From: Tipula vernalis
Lineage: Eukaryota > Arthropoda > Insecta > Diptera > Tipulidae
DNA: 64,000 nt
Reading direction: 5' to 3'
Assembly: GCA_958295665.1 (NCBI GenBank)
Contig: OY282559.1
Span: forward strand, 263,414,057-263,478,056
In this document: piece by piece, positions 45,729-56,199 of the stretch
Layout of the letters: every line of letters starts with the position of its first letter
Position numbering within the stretch: position 1 is the first letter of the stretch
Notes under the pieces: model-generated
Told to the model about the DNA's origin: nothing
What the model saw: the letters and a program-made list of their open reading frames with translations, nothing else
Databases searched by the model: none
Translations under genes and position numbers: made by a program

Positions 45729-46240
45729 AGGTTTTGTGTTTTACCGCTACAACTTGCTGTTATCGTAATTATCGCTCTTGTTTTGTAAGAAACAAATCCA
45801 ATCAATTGGAATTATGAACGGTTTTTGACGTAAATTACCAAACACTGTCGCAAATAATCCTTGTGTTCTCGTTGATTCCAGCAATTTTATCCACTGAAGA
45901 CCACTTTATAAATTGACACACTGTTATCTTTAAGTAACACGTTACCCAATGCTCGCTACCACAGTATTCGTCGCGTGATTGCAAGGCCGAATTGAAACCA
46001 CGCTCGATTTCACTAACCGTCTTCTTTACCGTTCACTGTTTTGCGTCAATAGCGGGACGGTTTCAACCTCGAAGACAAGAATTTGTCAAAATATCCACTG
46101 TAGCAATTTAGAATTAACTTTATGTTAATTACTCACGCACTAAACTAATCGATCAACGTCTTCGATCGCGCTTCACCGCTTCGTGACACAAATTGTAACT
46201 CCGCAATTCTAAATTTCACTTCTTTCAATGGTAGGTATCA
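45729..46240 (-). other. Gypsy 5' leader
   Basis: About 510 bp between the PBS and the gag ATG, without a long ORF; presumed untranslated leader with packaging signals (inference). Confidence 0.6.
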
Positions 46241-46258
46241 ATCCCGGTTGAGCCCCCA
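46241..46258 (-). promoter_or_regulatory. Primer-binding site (tRNA complementary)
   Basis: TGGGGGCTCAACCGGGAT follows the 5' LTR with no gap. TGG pairs with the CCA end of a tRNA; the tRNA identity was not checked. Confidence 0.75.
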
Positions 46259-46506
46259 AATGTGGAAATTATAAAGATCAAATTGATATTTCGAGGATTA
46301 TTCCAAATAAAACAAAGAACTCGGATTGATAATTTATTATCTCCAAAAATCGAACAAGAACTGATTTTTATATTTTATATTTTGTTTCGATTGCCATCCG
46401 AATAATGGTAAATCGATTACACACACCAAGACAAAAACTTCTTATTTTAAAATAAGTTGTACCACATATAGTACCACCCTTATGGTTTGTTTCTTCATTT
46501 TCCACT
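46259..46506 (-). repeat. Gypsy 5' LTR
   Basis: 248 bp, beginning AGTGGAAAATG on the minus strand at 46,506 and ending CACATT at 46,259, directly before the primer-binding site. AGT...ATT ends are usual for the 17.6/297 group. Confidence 0.93.
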
Positions 46507-46510
46507 TATA

Positions 46511-47840
46511 TATACACATACATACATACATACAAACTTATATACATTTTTATTGTGATCTAGATGATGGATCACCTGCTCTCCTCCCTCTCGTTGGCAA
46601 TACCACGTAGAATTATCCGGTATGCCCCTTTATATTAAGTGTTAGCCCATCCTACTTGATCACCTATATCTTGCCGTATTTATTCACATATAACAGTACC
46701 CTGAAATTGCCTAAATAAACTGAGAAACAGAAGTATAGCAATGTTCCGTGAAATAAAATAAAGTCTTGATCGCAATATCGGAGAGAAAAATCTCAAACAT
46801 ATAAAACACAATGAAATCACAGAGAAATTGATTGATTATTGATTTAATTAACTTAATATCAGATTTAGGTTTATAACAAAACAAAAATATGTTTAACGGA
46901 ACCGCGGTCCTTAAAATTTGAACATCCACTTAGCTTACTAGAGTAATGGCGTCGTCACATTTTGGTTTGGCGGCCTTTTCCATTTTCTTTATTTCACACG
47001 ACGCCGAACTTTCTCGATTAATTATCTTCTTCTTTTTAGTATACGCAATTAAACGATCCACGCCCAATTATTGTTGCCAGGAAAAAAAATATGTCGCGGA
47101 AATGATACCTGTTAAAAAAAACACGAAACCGAAAAAAAAACAATAAATAGATAATCTAAATCACCAACAACACAAACTTATCATACTACATCATCACAAA
47201 ATTAAGCTTTAATTGTAATAAAAAAAAAATCTTATCAAAAAAAAATTGCTAAATTATCATACCTCTTCCGCGACAACTTAAGCTTAGAAATTTAGAAATT
47301 TCCTGGCTGGTAAGTTTTATTTTCCTATCGCTGTTAAATATTTAAAATTTTATTTTTATGAAACAATAATGGCCACTTATTGTACCAGTGCCAATGTTAA
47401 ACCTCTTATACACAATACTTAAACGCGCACAAAACACAGCTACTATCAATACAATTTTGTATTTATACACTCGTTCAATATACTCGTAGCTGTTCTATAC
47501 TTAATTTCAATATAATACTGCGTTTATTAAATTTTATGACAACGTCTCAAAGTGGAATGAGTATAACAATTTTAATTTATAATTTGCTGTTTTTTTTTGT
47601 TGTTGTTGTTGTTGATAATAAAAAAAATCAAATGAAAAGAAAAGGTAACAAACCTAATGTTCATCCGCTCTATTACCACCTAAATGAATCGATCAATTAG
47701 ACCATTAACCAATCTAGCAGGGCAGCACACACCCTGTCTAACCAAAAATGTTTGTCAATTATTTTGTTTAAGTACTCCCTTCAAGATAATATTTAACTGA
47801 TGAAAATTCAACGACTGTTTGCCTGGAACATTGCCAACAA
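46511..47840. other. No gene seen
   Basis: AT-rich; a short TATACATACA repeat just after the gypsy element and GTT/TGT repeats near 47,595-47,615. ORFs of 66-72 codons lack motifs. Confidence 0.55.
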
Positions 47841-47847
47841 TGTTACA

Positions 47848-47982
47848 GCAGTATTGTCAGGTTCATTAAGAACCTGAATATTGACTGGACGGATAATTAA
47901 GCAGAGTCCAGCACAATAGATCTTTTTAGGTCGCAGTGCGAGGTGGCTGATCGCCCGCATGGCCCTCCAATAATAATATTAA
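47848..47982 (+). mobile_element. LINE 3' tail fragment with (AAT)n end
   Basis: About 117 bp (GCAGTATTGTCAGGTTCATT ... GATCGCCCGCATGGCC) matching the reverse complement of 52,799-52,914 with few differences, ending in AATAATAAT. Severe 5' truncation plus an AAT-repeat tail fits a retroposed I/LOA-type LINE end. Confidence 0.65.
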
Positions 47983-50420
47983 TTATTTCACTCAACAAAA
48001 GTATTAAAGTCGCAAGTTAACAAAAATATTAAAGTCGCAAGGTACTTAAGATAACCTATGATTAAATATCATAACCTGTCTTAGAGAGGAAAAGAAAGCT
48101 TTTTCATTTCATACTTGATAAGAAGCCACCTGAGTCGTCTAATGAAGTGACAAATCTAGTGACTCACATTATTAAAGGAGTTGGAATGTGTGTCCCACCC
48201 ATTCAGCTTGGTATTTCGATATCCCAGTGGAATTTCCAAATCAAAAGAAATCCTTTTATTATTTCAATTTTGACCAAATTATTTTTAACCTACTTTTTCC
48301 CCATTAAATTACACAAACAAACAAATGACGCAAAAATACGATTTTATTAAAAGTTTTCCCAAAGAAACAAAAAAAAAAAAGCTATGAAAAAAGTTTTTTA
48401 ATGATGAGAGCATTCCTCATTAAATTCGCATCTTACAGATTCCACAAAAAGCAAAATATTTTTTCTTTTAAAACACTGGGGTCAAATATATTTATGGTAC
48501 AACAATCAATAAAAAAAAAACAATTTTGTCCACAATGCTCGCATTACAGAGATCCTTAAATAACTATAGAGATGCATTGAACAATTTCCCTGTAATCGAA
48601 AGCTAATTATTTTTACAAAAGCACACAATAAAAAAAATAAAATCTAATTTCCTTCTGTGGAAAAACATTCCAATGGTATTATGATGAAGACATAATTAAT
48701 GTGAAACCGAATACAGACGGAATATTGTGAAAAATAAAGACAGTGTAGTGTGCACAACAACAACAAATCAACATTCTCCTCATTTTGCTCCAATGTACAG
48801 AAAATAATTTGTACACTGTCCTGTTTTTCACTAAATCTGAAAACTACACAGTCAATTTTCGTTAAAAGATTTTGTACAGTGACGTCATTATATTTGGAGT
48901 TTGCGCAATTAACTCGAACATTAAATAACGGGAAAAATGAAAATCACCCCTCATTTTGCGGCGAGGAGATTTACAAAACAACAACAAATCGGTTTTGTTC
49001 TTCTGACGCATGATTCAATTTTTTAATATCTTTCGAAGCTACATATGTACGAAGATGAAAAAAGGCCAAAAAAAAAAATGAAAACAAAAAGAGGAAAAAC
49101 GGAAAAAAGAAAGAAATTTAGTTTTTGATGTGAAGAAGCAACAAACATTAATAAATTTTTGTTTGTACTCGTTTATATCTACATACATAGGTGTTATTTA
49201 TGAGGTTGTGGGTTTATTTCAGCCCAAACCATTTTTGAATTCATTCGCACAGTGACAACTACAATACGTCAGATGAATTTGAGGTGTATTTAAATCATTT
49301 TGTGTGTGTATGATTTTGATAATACTGAAATCCTTGGGAATAATATTTTTGTTTGTGTTATATTTATAGAATAAAATATGTGTGGCGCAATGGTGGGTGT
49401 GTAATACCGTATACAAAACAAACACAATAAAAAATTTTGTATAATCCAAGGTCACAAATGAGGATGTATGAATTACGTTCAGGATTCGTTCTAATAAAAA
49501 TATTTATTTTATGGAAATTTCAGATTTTCAATATTTGTGTTCGTGCGCGCTTGTTATCTGTTATAATATGATTATATTAATTTACACTACTTGTCTGCCA
49601 ACAGGTTGCATTTTATTTTATTTTTATATCGGATATTTTGATATTCGATCTCAGACCTGCCTCAATTACATACAGATTTTAAATTACTTTATTGTGAAAA
49701 AACGTGTTGATGGAAATCGATTAATTCGTGTTTACGAGCAGTATCATAGATTTTGGCTTATATAGATTTGAAGACGAGAAATAATGACATCGATTTTTAT
49801 TTTTACAAAAAAACTTTAAAGTTTTCAGAAAATTTATTTAAATAAAATTGAAAATTTTAATTTTAATTCGATTAAGAGCTAAAATTAACTATTCAAAAAG
49901 TAAAAATTTTTAGTAGTATCTATCGCCTATTAAAGCCCTCAAAATATTTTTCATATTAAACCGAAACTTATTAAATGCGCAACCTGTGTTGTCAGATTAT
50001 TGTTTCTAAAATCTTTTAAATTAAAAAAAAAACATTTTGCTTGTTCAAATTACAATTAACGGCAGCAACGGGAAACTTTCGAATTTAAGCTTGAAACTTC
50101 TCATATCATTAGAACCGTAGTACTAGTCCCGGAACCGAGGAAATGAAAAAAACTTGAACGAACCAACAACAACTGTACAGAATGCACTGTATATTTTGGT
50201 TGGTTGACTATTCACTTCACTATGGCACTTAAACACTACACTACAAGCTTTCATTTAATTTAAGTTTCACTGTTCGTATCCGATTTGCACTGTGCGATTC
50301 ATCCAGCACCAAATTTATGTTCTTATTATTCTTCACTTTCACCCACAGGCCACAGCACAAATTCTGAATAAATATCTCACGCTATTCACAAAATAAAACA
50401 ACAAGAGCTTTAATTAAGGT
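47983..50420. other. No gene seen
   Basis: AT-rich with A-runs. At about 50,220-50,250 the string CACTATGGCACTTAAACACTACACTA resembles 63,963-63,991 at the edge of the Pao element, a possible diverged fragment of that element's leader. No coding region supported. Confidence 0.5.
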
Positions 50421-50423
50421 TTA

Positions 50424-51252
50424 TTACCAGAGCCTTCTAGAGTATAGAGCCATAATCTTAATGACGTATTTTTTAGAAGCTTTTTTAATGGTATAACTTT
50501 TCACTGATTTCCATAGGAATCCATAGTGAAAATAGTGTTTTTTAGCTTCAAGTTTTTCAATGAAAAAAGCAAAAATATCATAAAATGTTTATATAAAAGT
50601 TTTCTACATTTCTTTAAGAACAATATACAAGAAGGCCATATTGGTATTAAGTAAATATTAATTGTAAAAATATTAAAATTAAATTATTTCTAAAATATAT
50701 TTTTACGAACTTCCATTTTGAAAAATACATCAAAGTTGGCTCTGACAAATTAAAATAATACTTGCTAAATTTATCTTTAGTTTTACTAGTGTACGTAAGA
50801 TGTCTAAAATGGTCACAGAAAAATATGAAAAAAAATTATTTAATTGCAAAATTATCACACATTCCTATATTTTGTGAATTTGTTTTGCTTTTTCTACAAT
50901 TTTTGAACTTGAAATTTCTCCAGGTGGTAATTTTTGGTACGATTTTTCCAAATTTTTACGGCCATCACTGCCATCTATGTAATGTATGTTGACTTAATGA
51001 CCAAACGAATCGTAGTAAGCTTTTATTTCAATTTGACCAGAATGCTGTTGTTATGAATTTTTTTTAATATTTTGGTTTAAATAAATCAATTATTACAAGA
51101 AAATGAAAACGATTTACTTAAACGATATTAATTTATGTTGAAATTCAAACATTTAAGAAAGTATTTCAGAAATCATAATTAAGAATTTGTAACGTTTTCA
51201 TTTAAAAATTTGTCTTAGAAAAAAAAGTGATTTCCCATATGTTTTGTGTGTT
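50424..51252 (+). repeat. 829-bp body, copy 1
   Basis: Repeated at 51,253-52,081 with about 96-98% identity by eye (differences mostly single bases and a few one-base indels). Confidence 0.85.
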
Positions 51253-52270
51253 TTACCAGAGCCTTCTAGAGTATAGAGCCATAATCTTAATGACGTATTT
51301 TTTAGAAGCTTTTTTAGTGGTATAACTTTTCACTGATTTCCATAGGAATCCATAGTAAAAATGGTGTTTTTTAGCTTCCAGTTTTTCAATGAAAAAAGCA
51401 AAAATATTATAAAATGTTTATATAAAAGTTTTCTACATATCTTTAAGAACAATATACAAGAAGGCCATATTGGTATTAAGTAAATAATAATTGCAGAAAT
51501 ATTAAAATTAAATTATTTCTAAAATATATTTTTTCGAACTTTCATTTTGAAAAATACATCAAAGTTGGCTCTGACAAATTAAAATAGTACTTGCTAAATT
51601 TATCTTTAGTTTTACTAGTGTACGTAAGATGTCTAAATGGTTACCGAAAAATACGAAAAAAAATTATTTAATTGCAAAATTATCACACATTCCCATATTT
51701 TGTGAATTTGTTTTGCTTTTTCTACAATTTTTGAACTTGAAATTTCCCCAGGTGGTAATTTTTGGTATGATTTTTCCAAATCTTTACGGCCATCACTGCC
51801 ATCTATGTAATGTATATTGACTTAATAACCAACGAATCGTAGTAAGCTTTTATTTTAATTTGACCAGAATGCTGTTGTTATGAATTTTTTTTTATATTTT
51901 GGTTTAAATAAATCAATTATTACAAGAAAATGAAAACGATTTACTTCAACGACATTCATATATGTTGAAATTCAAACATTTATGAAAGTATTTCAGAAAT
52001 CATAATTAAGAATTTGTAACGTTTTCATTTAAAAATTTGTCTTAGGAAAAAAAGTGATTTCCCATATGTTTTGTGTGTTTTACTATGAAAAGTTCCGTTT
52101 TTTCCTCGTTTCTAATTCCCTTATAAAAGCTCAGATTGTTTGATTATGGCTCTATAAAATACAGGGTGCTCTGGTTTTACTATGAAAAGTTTCGTTTTTT
52201 CCTCGTTTCTAATTCCCTTATAAAAGCTCAGATTTTTTGATTATGGCTCTATAAAATACAGGGTGCTCTG
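50428..52270. mobile_element. TIR element with duplicated body and duplicated right end
   Basis: Bounded by TTATTAC on both sides (50,421-50,427 and 52,271-52,277). Left end starts CAGAGCCTTCTAGAGTATAG; right end is GGGTGCTCTG, whose complement CAGAGCACCC pairs with it. A GAGCCATAATC block is common to both ends. Inside, an 829-bp body occurs twice in tandem (50,424 and 51,253 onsets) and a 97-bp right end occurs twice (onsets about 52,081 and 52,178). CAGAG ends with a 7-8-bp duplication suggest a hAT-like non-autonomous element, but this is not certain. The ORFs in both bodies are parallel copies without domains. Confidence 0.75.
51253..52081 (+). repeat. 829-bp body, copy 2
   Basis: Second copy, joined to copy 1 through the shared string GTGTTTTAC. 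It is followed by the right end, which copy 1 lacks. Confidence 0.85.
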
Positions 52271-52277
52271 TTATTAC

Positions 52278-52762
52278 ACAATTTAATTTTCAAACTGGTT
52301 AACTTTATTTTATTTTTATAGTTCAACAAAAATGGCAGCTTATTAATTATTTTCTTTAAATTTGGTTAATTGCTTGCCAAAACACAACTGCACAATACTG
52401 ATTTGATCTTACTAATTTTTTGGAACCCCGTAAGAGGCCTTTATTTAATTCGTGCCATAATAATAAAACACGTATTAACTTTTGATTGGTTAAGCCGAAT
52501 GTTATTATGGTCCAACTCGAGGCAATTTTGGTTTAGTCGAGGCGCATTATCTACTGGTATAAATTGCAATTAGTAGTGATTCATATTTCAGATCAATCAA
52601 TATTGTGTCAGTGTTTACAATATGTGGCAGCTGTGAATTTAATTTATTATTTGAGCTATTACAAAATTATTTAGAAATAGAGATATTTACATTTGTGTTG
52701 TCAACAAAATAATAACATAACCTATTATAATAAGATAAGTTCTATACAATTTTCTCTATAAA

Positions 52763-52767
<5 letters not shown>
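52278..52767. other. No gene seen
   Basis: AT-rich spacer between the TIR element and the (TTA)n tail of the minus-strand LINE fragment. A 67-codon ORF at 52,370 has no motif. Confidence 0.5.
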
Positions 52768-52794
<27 letters not shown>

Positions 52795-53500
52795 GTCGGG
52801 CCATGTGGGCGATCAGCCACCTCGCACTGCGACCTAAAAGATCTATTGTGCTGGACCCTGCTTAATTATTCGTCCAGTCAATATTCAGGTTCTTAATGAA
52901 CTTGATAATACTGCCGGCCGGTATGTGGTACATACTATCTGGGCTTATTGCTCTTCCTCCTAGATGTGTCCTACAGCATGTAGTTCCGCTAGAAAGATGG
53001 TAGCATTGGAACCCAAGGACTTCAAGAGGGCTGTCTCACTCTCGTATATTCCTACCCCTACCCCGTCTTCCATTTGATTTTACTCTTACGAGTTGCCGGG
53101 AATTGAAAATCGCCTGTAGGTCACCCAGCTTTACTACAGGAAGGCTAAATAAAACTGGAGGGTGCCTGGTATCCAGAGTCCGCATACTTTGGACTGATTA
53201 ACCTATCAGCCATTCATCCATCGGCATATGCTGTTCCACCTTAGATTAAGGTTTTTTGTCAAGGTTTTCTCCTTTAGCGCCGTACTTTAGCCTGTGCCAA
53301 ATGGCCAAAAATGTTCCAAATGGCCTTAGTTACCAGTGGTTGCCACGAGGAGGCAGCACGTACACTTGCGAATTGTGAACATGTTACCCCTTTCACAGTT
53401 GTACCCATCACGCAGCTGCCTAATATATGACCAGAACAACTCACGTGATGCGCACCCTACTGGAAAGTTACGGAGCTGGTAAATTACTCTACTCAACTTT
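52768..53500 (-). mobile_element. I/LOA-type LINE 3' fragment with RNase H and (AAT)n tail
   Basis: Minus strand. The (TTA)n at 52,768-52,795 is the AAT-repeat tail. The conserved 3' end at 52,799-52,914 is shared with 47,848. Upstream, 53,073-52,976 reads MEDGVGVGIYESETALL then KSLGSNATIFLAELHAV, which matches the RNase H segment containing the catalytic Glu in I/LOA-type LINEs. The sequence between is rearranged or decayed. GC content is higher than the surroundings. It may have inserted into the Pao 3' LTR, which starts at 53,612. Confidence 0.65.
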
Positions 53501-53501
53501 G

Positions 53502-54382
53502 GCCCCCCCCCCCTCCAACAGACGCCAAAACCACTTATATGAATTTTGATAATAATTAAATTTCTAATTTTATTTATTTTTTTTTAGATTCGACAATTGT
53601 TGGGTTCAAACATCCCGCCCGCTTTGAATCTGTTGATTGAATTCAGTTTTTTGAATTCTACACAGTTTTTAGACAGGTCGCTTTAGATGTCCAGCTTGGG
53701 GTTTTAAGGTTAAACTCTAGCCAATCCATCCGCTCCTCGATGAATCTGCTCTATCCGGCCTAGCTACCATTTTGTAGGTGGTAAATTGTCCTCACGAATT
53801 AAGACAACATCGTCGACTGTAATTGGTTGACCCTTTCTTTGCTATTTGGTTCGTTGATGTAAAGAGTTTAGATATTCAAATTTCCATCTCTTACTGAGTA
53901 GGTATCTGTATAAGAGGACGTCCAATTAAAAGTTGCCCTGGTGTAAGAACATCAGCTTGGTCATCTGACAGAAGGCATAATGGCCTAGAATTTAACACCG
54001 CTGCGATTTGTGTGACTACGGTACTAAGCTCCTCATATGTGAATATCATCTTTCCCATAACCCTCTTAAGATGATATTTGAAGGACTTTACAGCGGCCTT
54101 CCATAGTCCTCCAAATGATGGTGCTGCACTGGGGATAAGGTGCCATTTAATATTTTCTGAAGCGAGAAAAGCAAATATTTCATTAGAATTAGATTTTAGA
54201 AATTCATTGGTCTCCTTCAAAATATTATTGGCTCCTACGAAATAGGATCCGTTGTCGGAATAGATATCAGTGCATAAGCCTCTGCGTGAAACAAATCTTT
54301 GAGGTGTTGCAATGAAGTTGCTTGCTGTGAGATTGGGCACAACTTCAATGTGGACAGCCTTTGTACTTATATACACAAAGAT
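53502..54382 (-). pseudogene. Pao/BEL integrase core and C terminus, plus LTR start (3' part)
   Basis: Continuation of the Pao element cut at 59,711. IFVYISTKAVHIEVV leads into the core: DIYSDNGSYFVG (Asp 2) and SFGGLWKAAVKSFK, where the catalytic Glu of GGLWEA is Lys. Then come TQIAAVLNSRP and LTPGQLLIGRP. After a stop at 53,891 other frames carry the tail (WKFEYLNSLHQRTK, VDDVVLIREDNLPPTKW, LGRIEQIHRGADG). A purine tract AAAGCGGGCGGGA at about 53,613-53,625 precedes TGTTTGAACCC, a likely 3' LTR start at 53,612 running to lower coordinates. A long C run lies at 53,503-53,513. Confidence 0.82.
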
Positions 54383-54386
54383 AACT
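54383..54386. repeat. Target-site duplication AACT, left copy
   Basis: AACT here and at 59,708-59,711 bracket the 5.3-kb insertion. Removing the insertion and one copy restores the Pao integrase frame (KTYIV|IFVYIS). Confidence 0.8.
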
Positions 54387-55823
54387 TGTTACGACTGGCA
54401 TACGTCTCCACTTGGAACAGTGAAAATTTTTTTTCGAAAGTTCCAAACGCTCAAATAATTTGAAAGTTTTCTTTAATTATAAAATACCATGACCACCATA
54501 GTGTTGTATATACATATGCTCTAATTTATGCTTTGCCAAATTCAAATTTAATATTCTCACCGATTGCTATGTAAACATATTTTACATTTTTTTTTTCATT
54601 TACTTGTTTTCTATATTGTCATGTACAAACATATATATCTCTTGCGAGCTGGTGTGTGTACATGTATTATGTAGTTTGAGATGGAATATTTGGTTATTAA
54701 AATATTCAATCTGGAATATTCGATTTTTCTTTCTGGTATCATTGGCTTAAATTAACGCGTGATATTTTCTCTGAGTGGGGATAGAACCGATCGGTGTGTT
54801 AGACATGAATCCGATGCGGCCGTACAGATAAGTATGTACATGTGTTCGTCGTCGTTGTTTGTCTTATTCGTTGTATTTGTGTACATAAAAAAAAAAAAAA
54901 AAAAACAATATACATGTCAATAAAGATTTTACAATAATAAAAAAAAAAATAAATAAATGATGAACATGTGCACAAATACAACGAGTGGGACAAACAGCGA
55001 TGCGAGATAGAAAATAGGAGGGGGAAATTTTTCTGATTTTTTTGATGTAAAATTTTTTTTTGATAAAACAGTCTAGTTTTGTATTTTCATTTAAAATAAA
55101 GTCTAGTTTTGATTTTAAAAGAGTCAAGTTTGGTAGTTAGTAGAGTGTGGAGTTTTGGACATTTTTTTTCTGATAAATAATTAAATTAAGCTTTTGTGTG
55201 AAAAAAAAAAAAATAAATGTCGAAAATTATGTTTGGTTATAAGAACAATTAATAAAAAGTAATAAAGGGTGTAGTTGATTAATCTTGCCGTGTGACAAGA
55301 ACTTTTATAAATTATAATTATAAGCAATTTTTTTATTAAAATAAATTATAAAAAGTATTATGTTTGATTGAAAAAAAAAAAAATAATATTTTTGTTTAAG
55401 TTGTAAAACTAATGTGTGCGGTTGGAAAAATTTTCCTTTGTGCTCGACCGCGTACCATTAAAATTAGTTTTTTTTATCTTAGTTTTGATGATAAAAGTAT
55501 AAAAGATAAAAACACTATTGGAATTTAAAAATTTGTTGCCGTGTGGCATAGTAGTTTTAATAATAATCTGATTAATTTTGTATTGAACAAAAGACAATGT
55601 AAAAATAAACCCCGTTAGGTTAAACGGGAAAACGAATAAAGAAAAAATAAAAAAAACGTAAAAAGTAAAATTAATTGAACAAATAATAAAGATAATACAA
55701 AAAAAAAATTCTGCATTATCAATCAGTTTCCTTTTGATGTGTTAAATTGAATAAAAGCCATATAGTTAAGTCCATTGTACCAGCTTGTGATTTTTCGGTT
55801 GTCGGCTTAAAGCTGTTGTGATC

Positions 55824-55833
55824 AAAGTTATGG
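55824..55833. repeat. Target duplication AAAGTTATGG of the jockey copy
   Basis: Exact 10-bp repeat at 58,503-58,512, bracketing the twin-primed jockey insertion. Confidence 0.88.
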
Positions 55834-56199
55834 TTTTTTTTTTTTTTTTTTTTTTTCCTTTTATTTAATATTACAACTGATTTACAAATCATTTAGTAAT
55901 TTATCTTTCTTAAATGAAGATTCACATTTGACGGGCAGCAGCCCAATGGTTACTCCCGTTTGAATTTACATAGTAATTATTTTTCTCTATCTAAATTAAA
56001 TACAACTGCCCAATTCCAAAGGTTTCTGCCTTTGAAGTCTTCTTACTGCATTGGTGGTATCCAACAAACTTCGTATGTCTGCATTTTGGTGCCGAGATAT
56101 CCGCTGAATGTGTTTCTTCGCATGATTTTGTATTTCTTCACTTACATATTCCATGTTTAAGTCCCTATGGAGGTTATCATTTCTAATGCACCATGCTGT
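55834..56199 (-). pseudogene. Jockey 3' segment: ORF2 C-terminal end, 3' UTR and A-tail
   Basis: On the minus strand WCIRNDNLHRDLNMEYV, EEIQNHAKKHIQRISRH, LLDTTNAVRRLQRQKPLELG correspond to the C-terminal tail of jockey ORF2 (compare DAPWYVRNNDLHRDL at 22,050 in the other copy). It is followed by about 120-150 bp of UTR and 23 A. The junction with the inverted segment is at about 56,192-56,201. Confidence 0.85.

Larger units (their letters stand above)
41677..46506 (-). mobile_element. Ty3/gypsy LTR retrotransposon, near full length (4.83 kb)
   Basis: Both LTRs, PBS, gag, protease, RT, RNase H and integrase in order on the minus strand; no env. The LTRs differ by four substitutions and one 3-bp indel over about 250 bp (about 98% identical), so the insertion is recent. 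TATA flanks both sides (41,673-41,676 and 46,507-46,510), matching the TATA-type target of 17.6/297-like elements. Despite the young LTRs the coding region has a nonsense codon in gag, frameshifts around RNase H and a deletion in integrase. Confidence 0.93.

Noticed and set aside
50762..51820. Two similar ORFs (76 and 63 codons) ending CHLCNV
   Set aside because: They are the same frame of the duplicated 829-bp body, differ by frameshift, and show no domain; the duplication alone explains their similarity.
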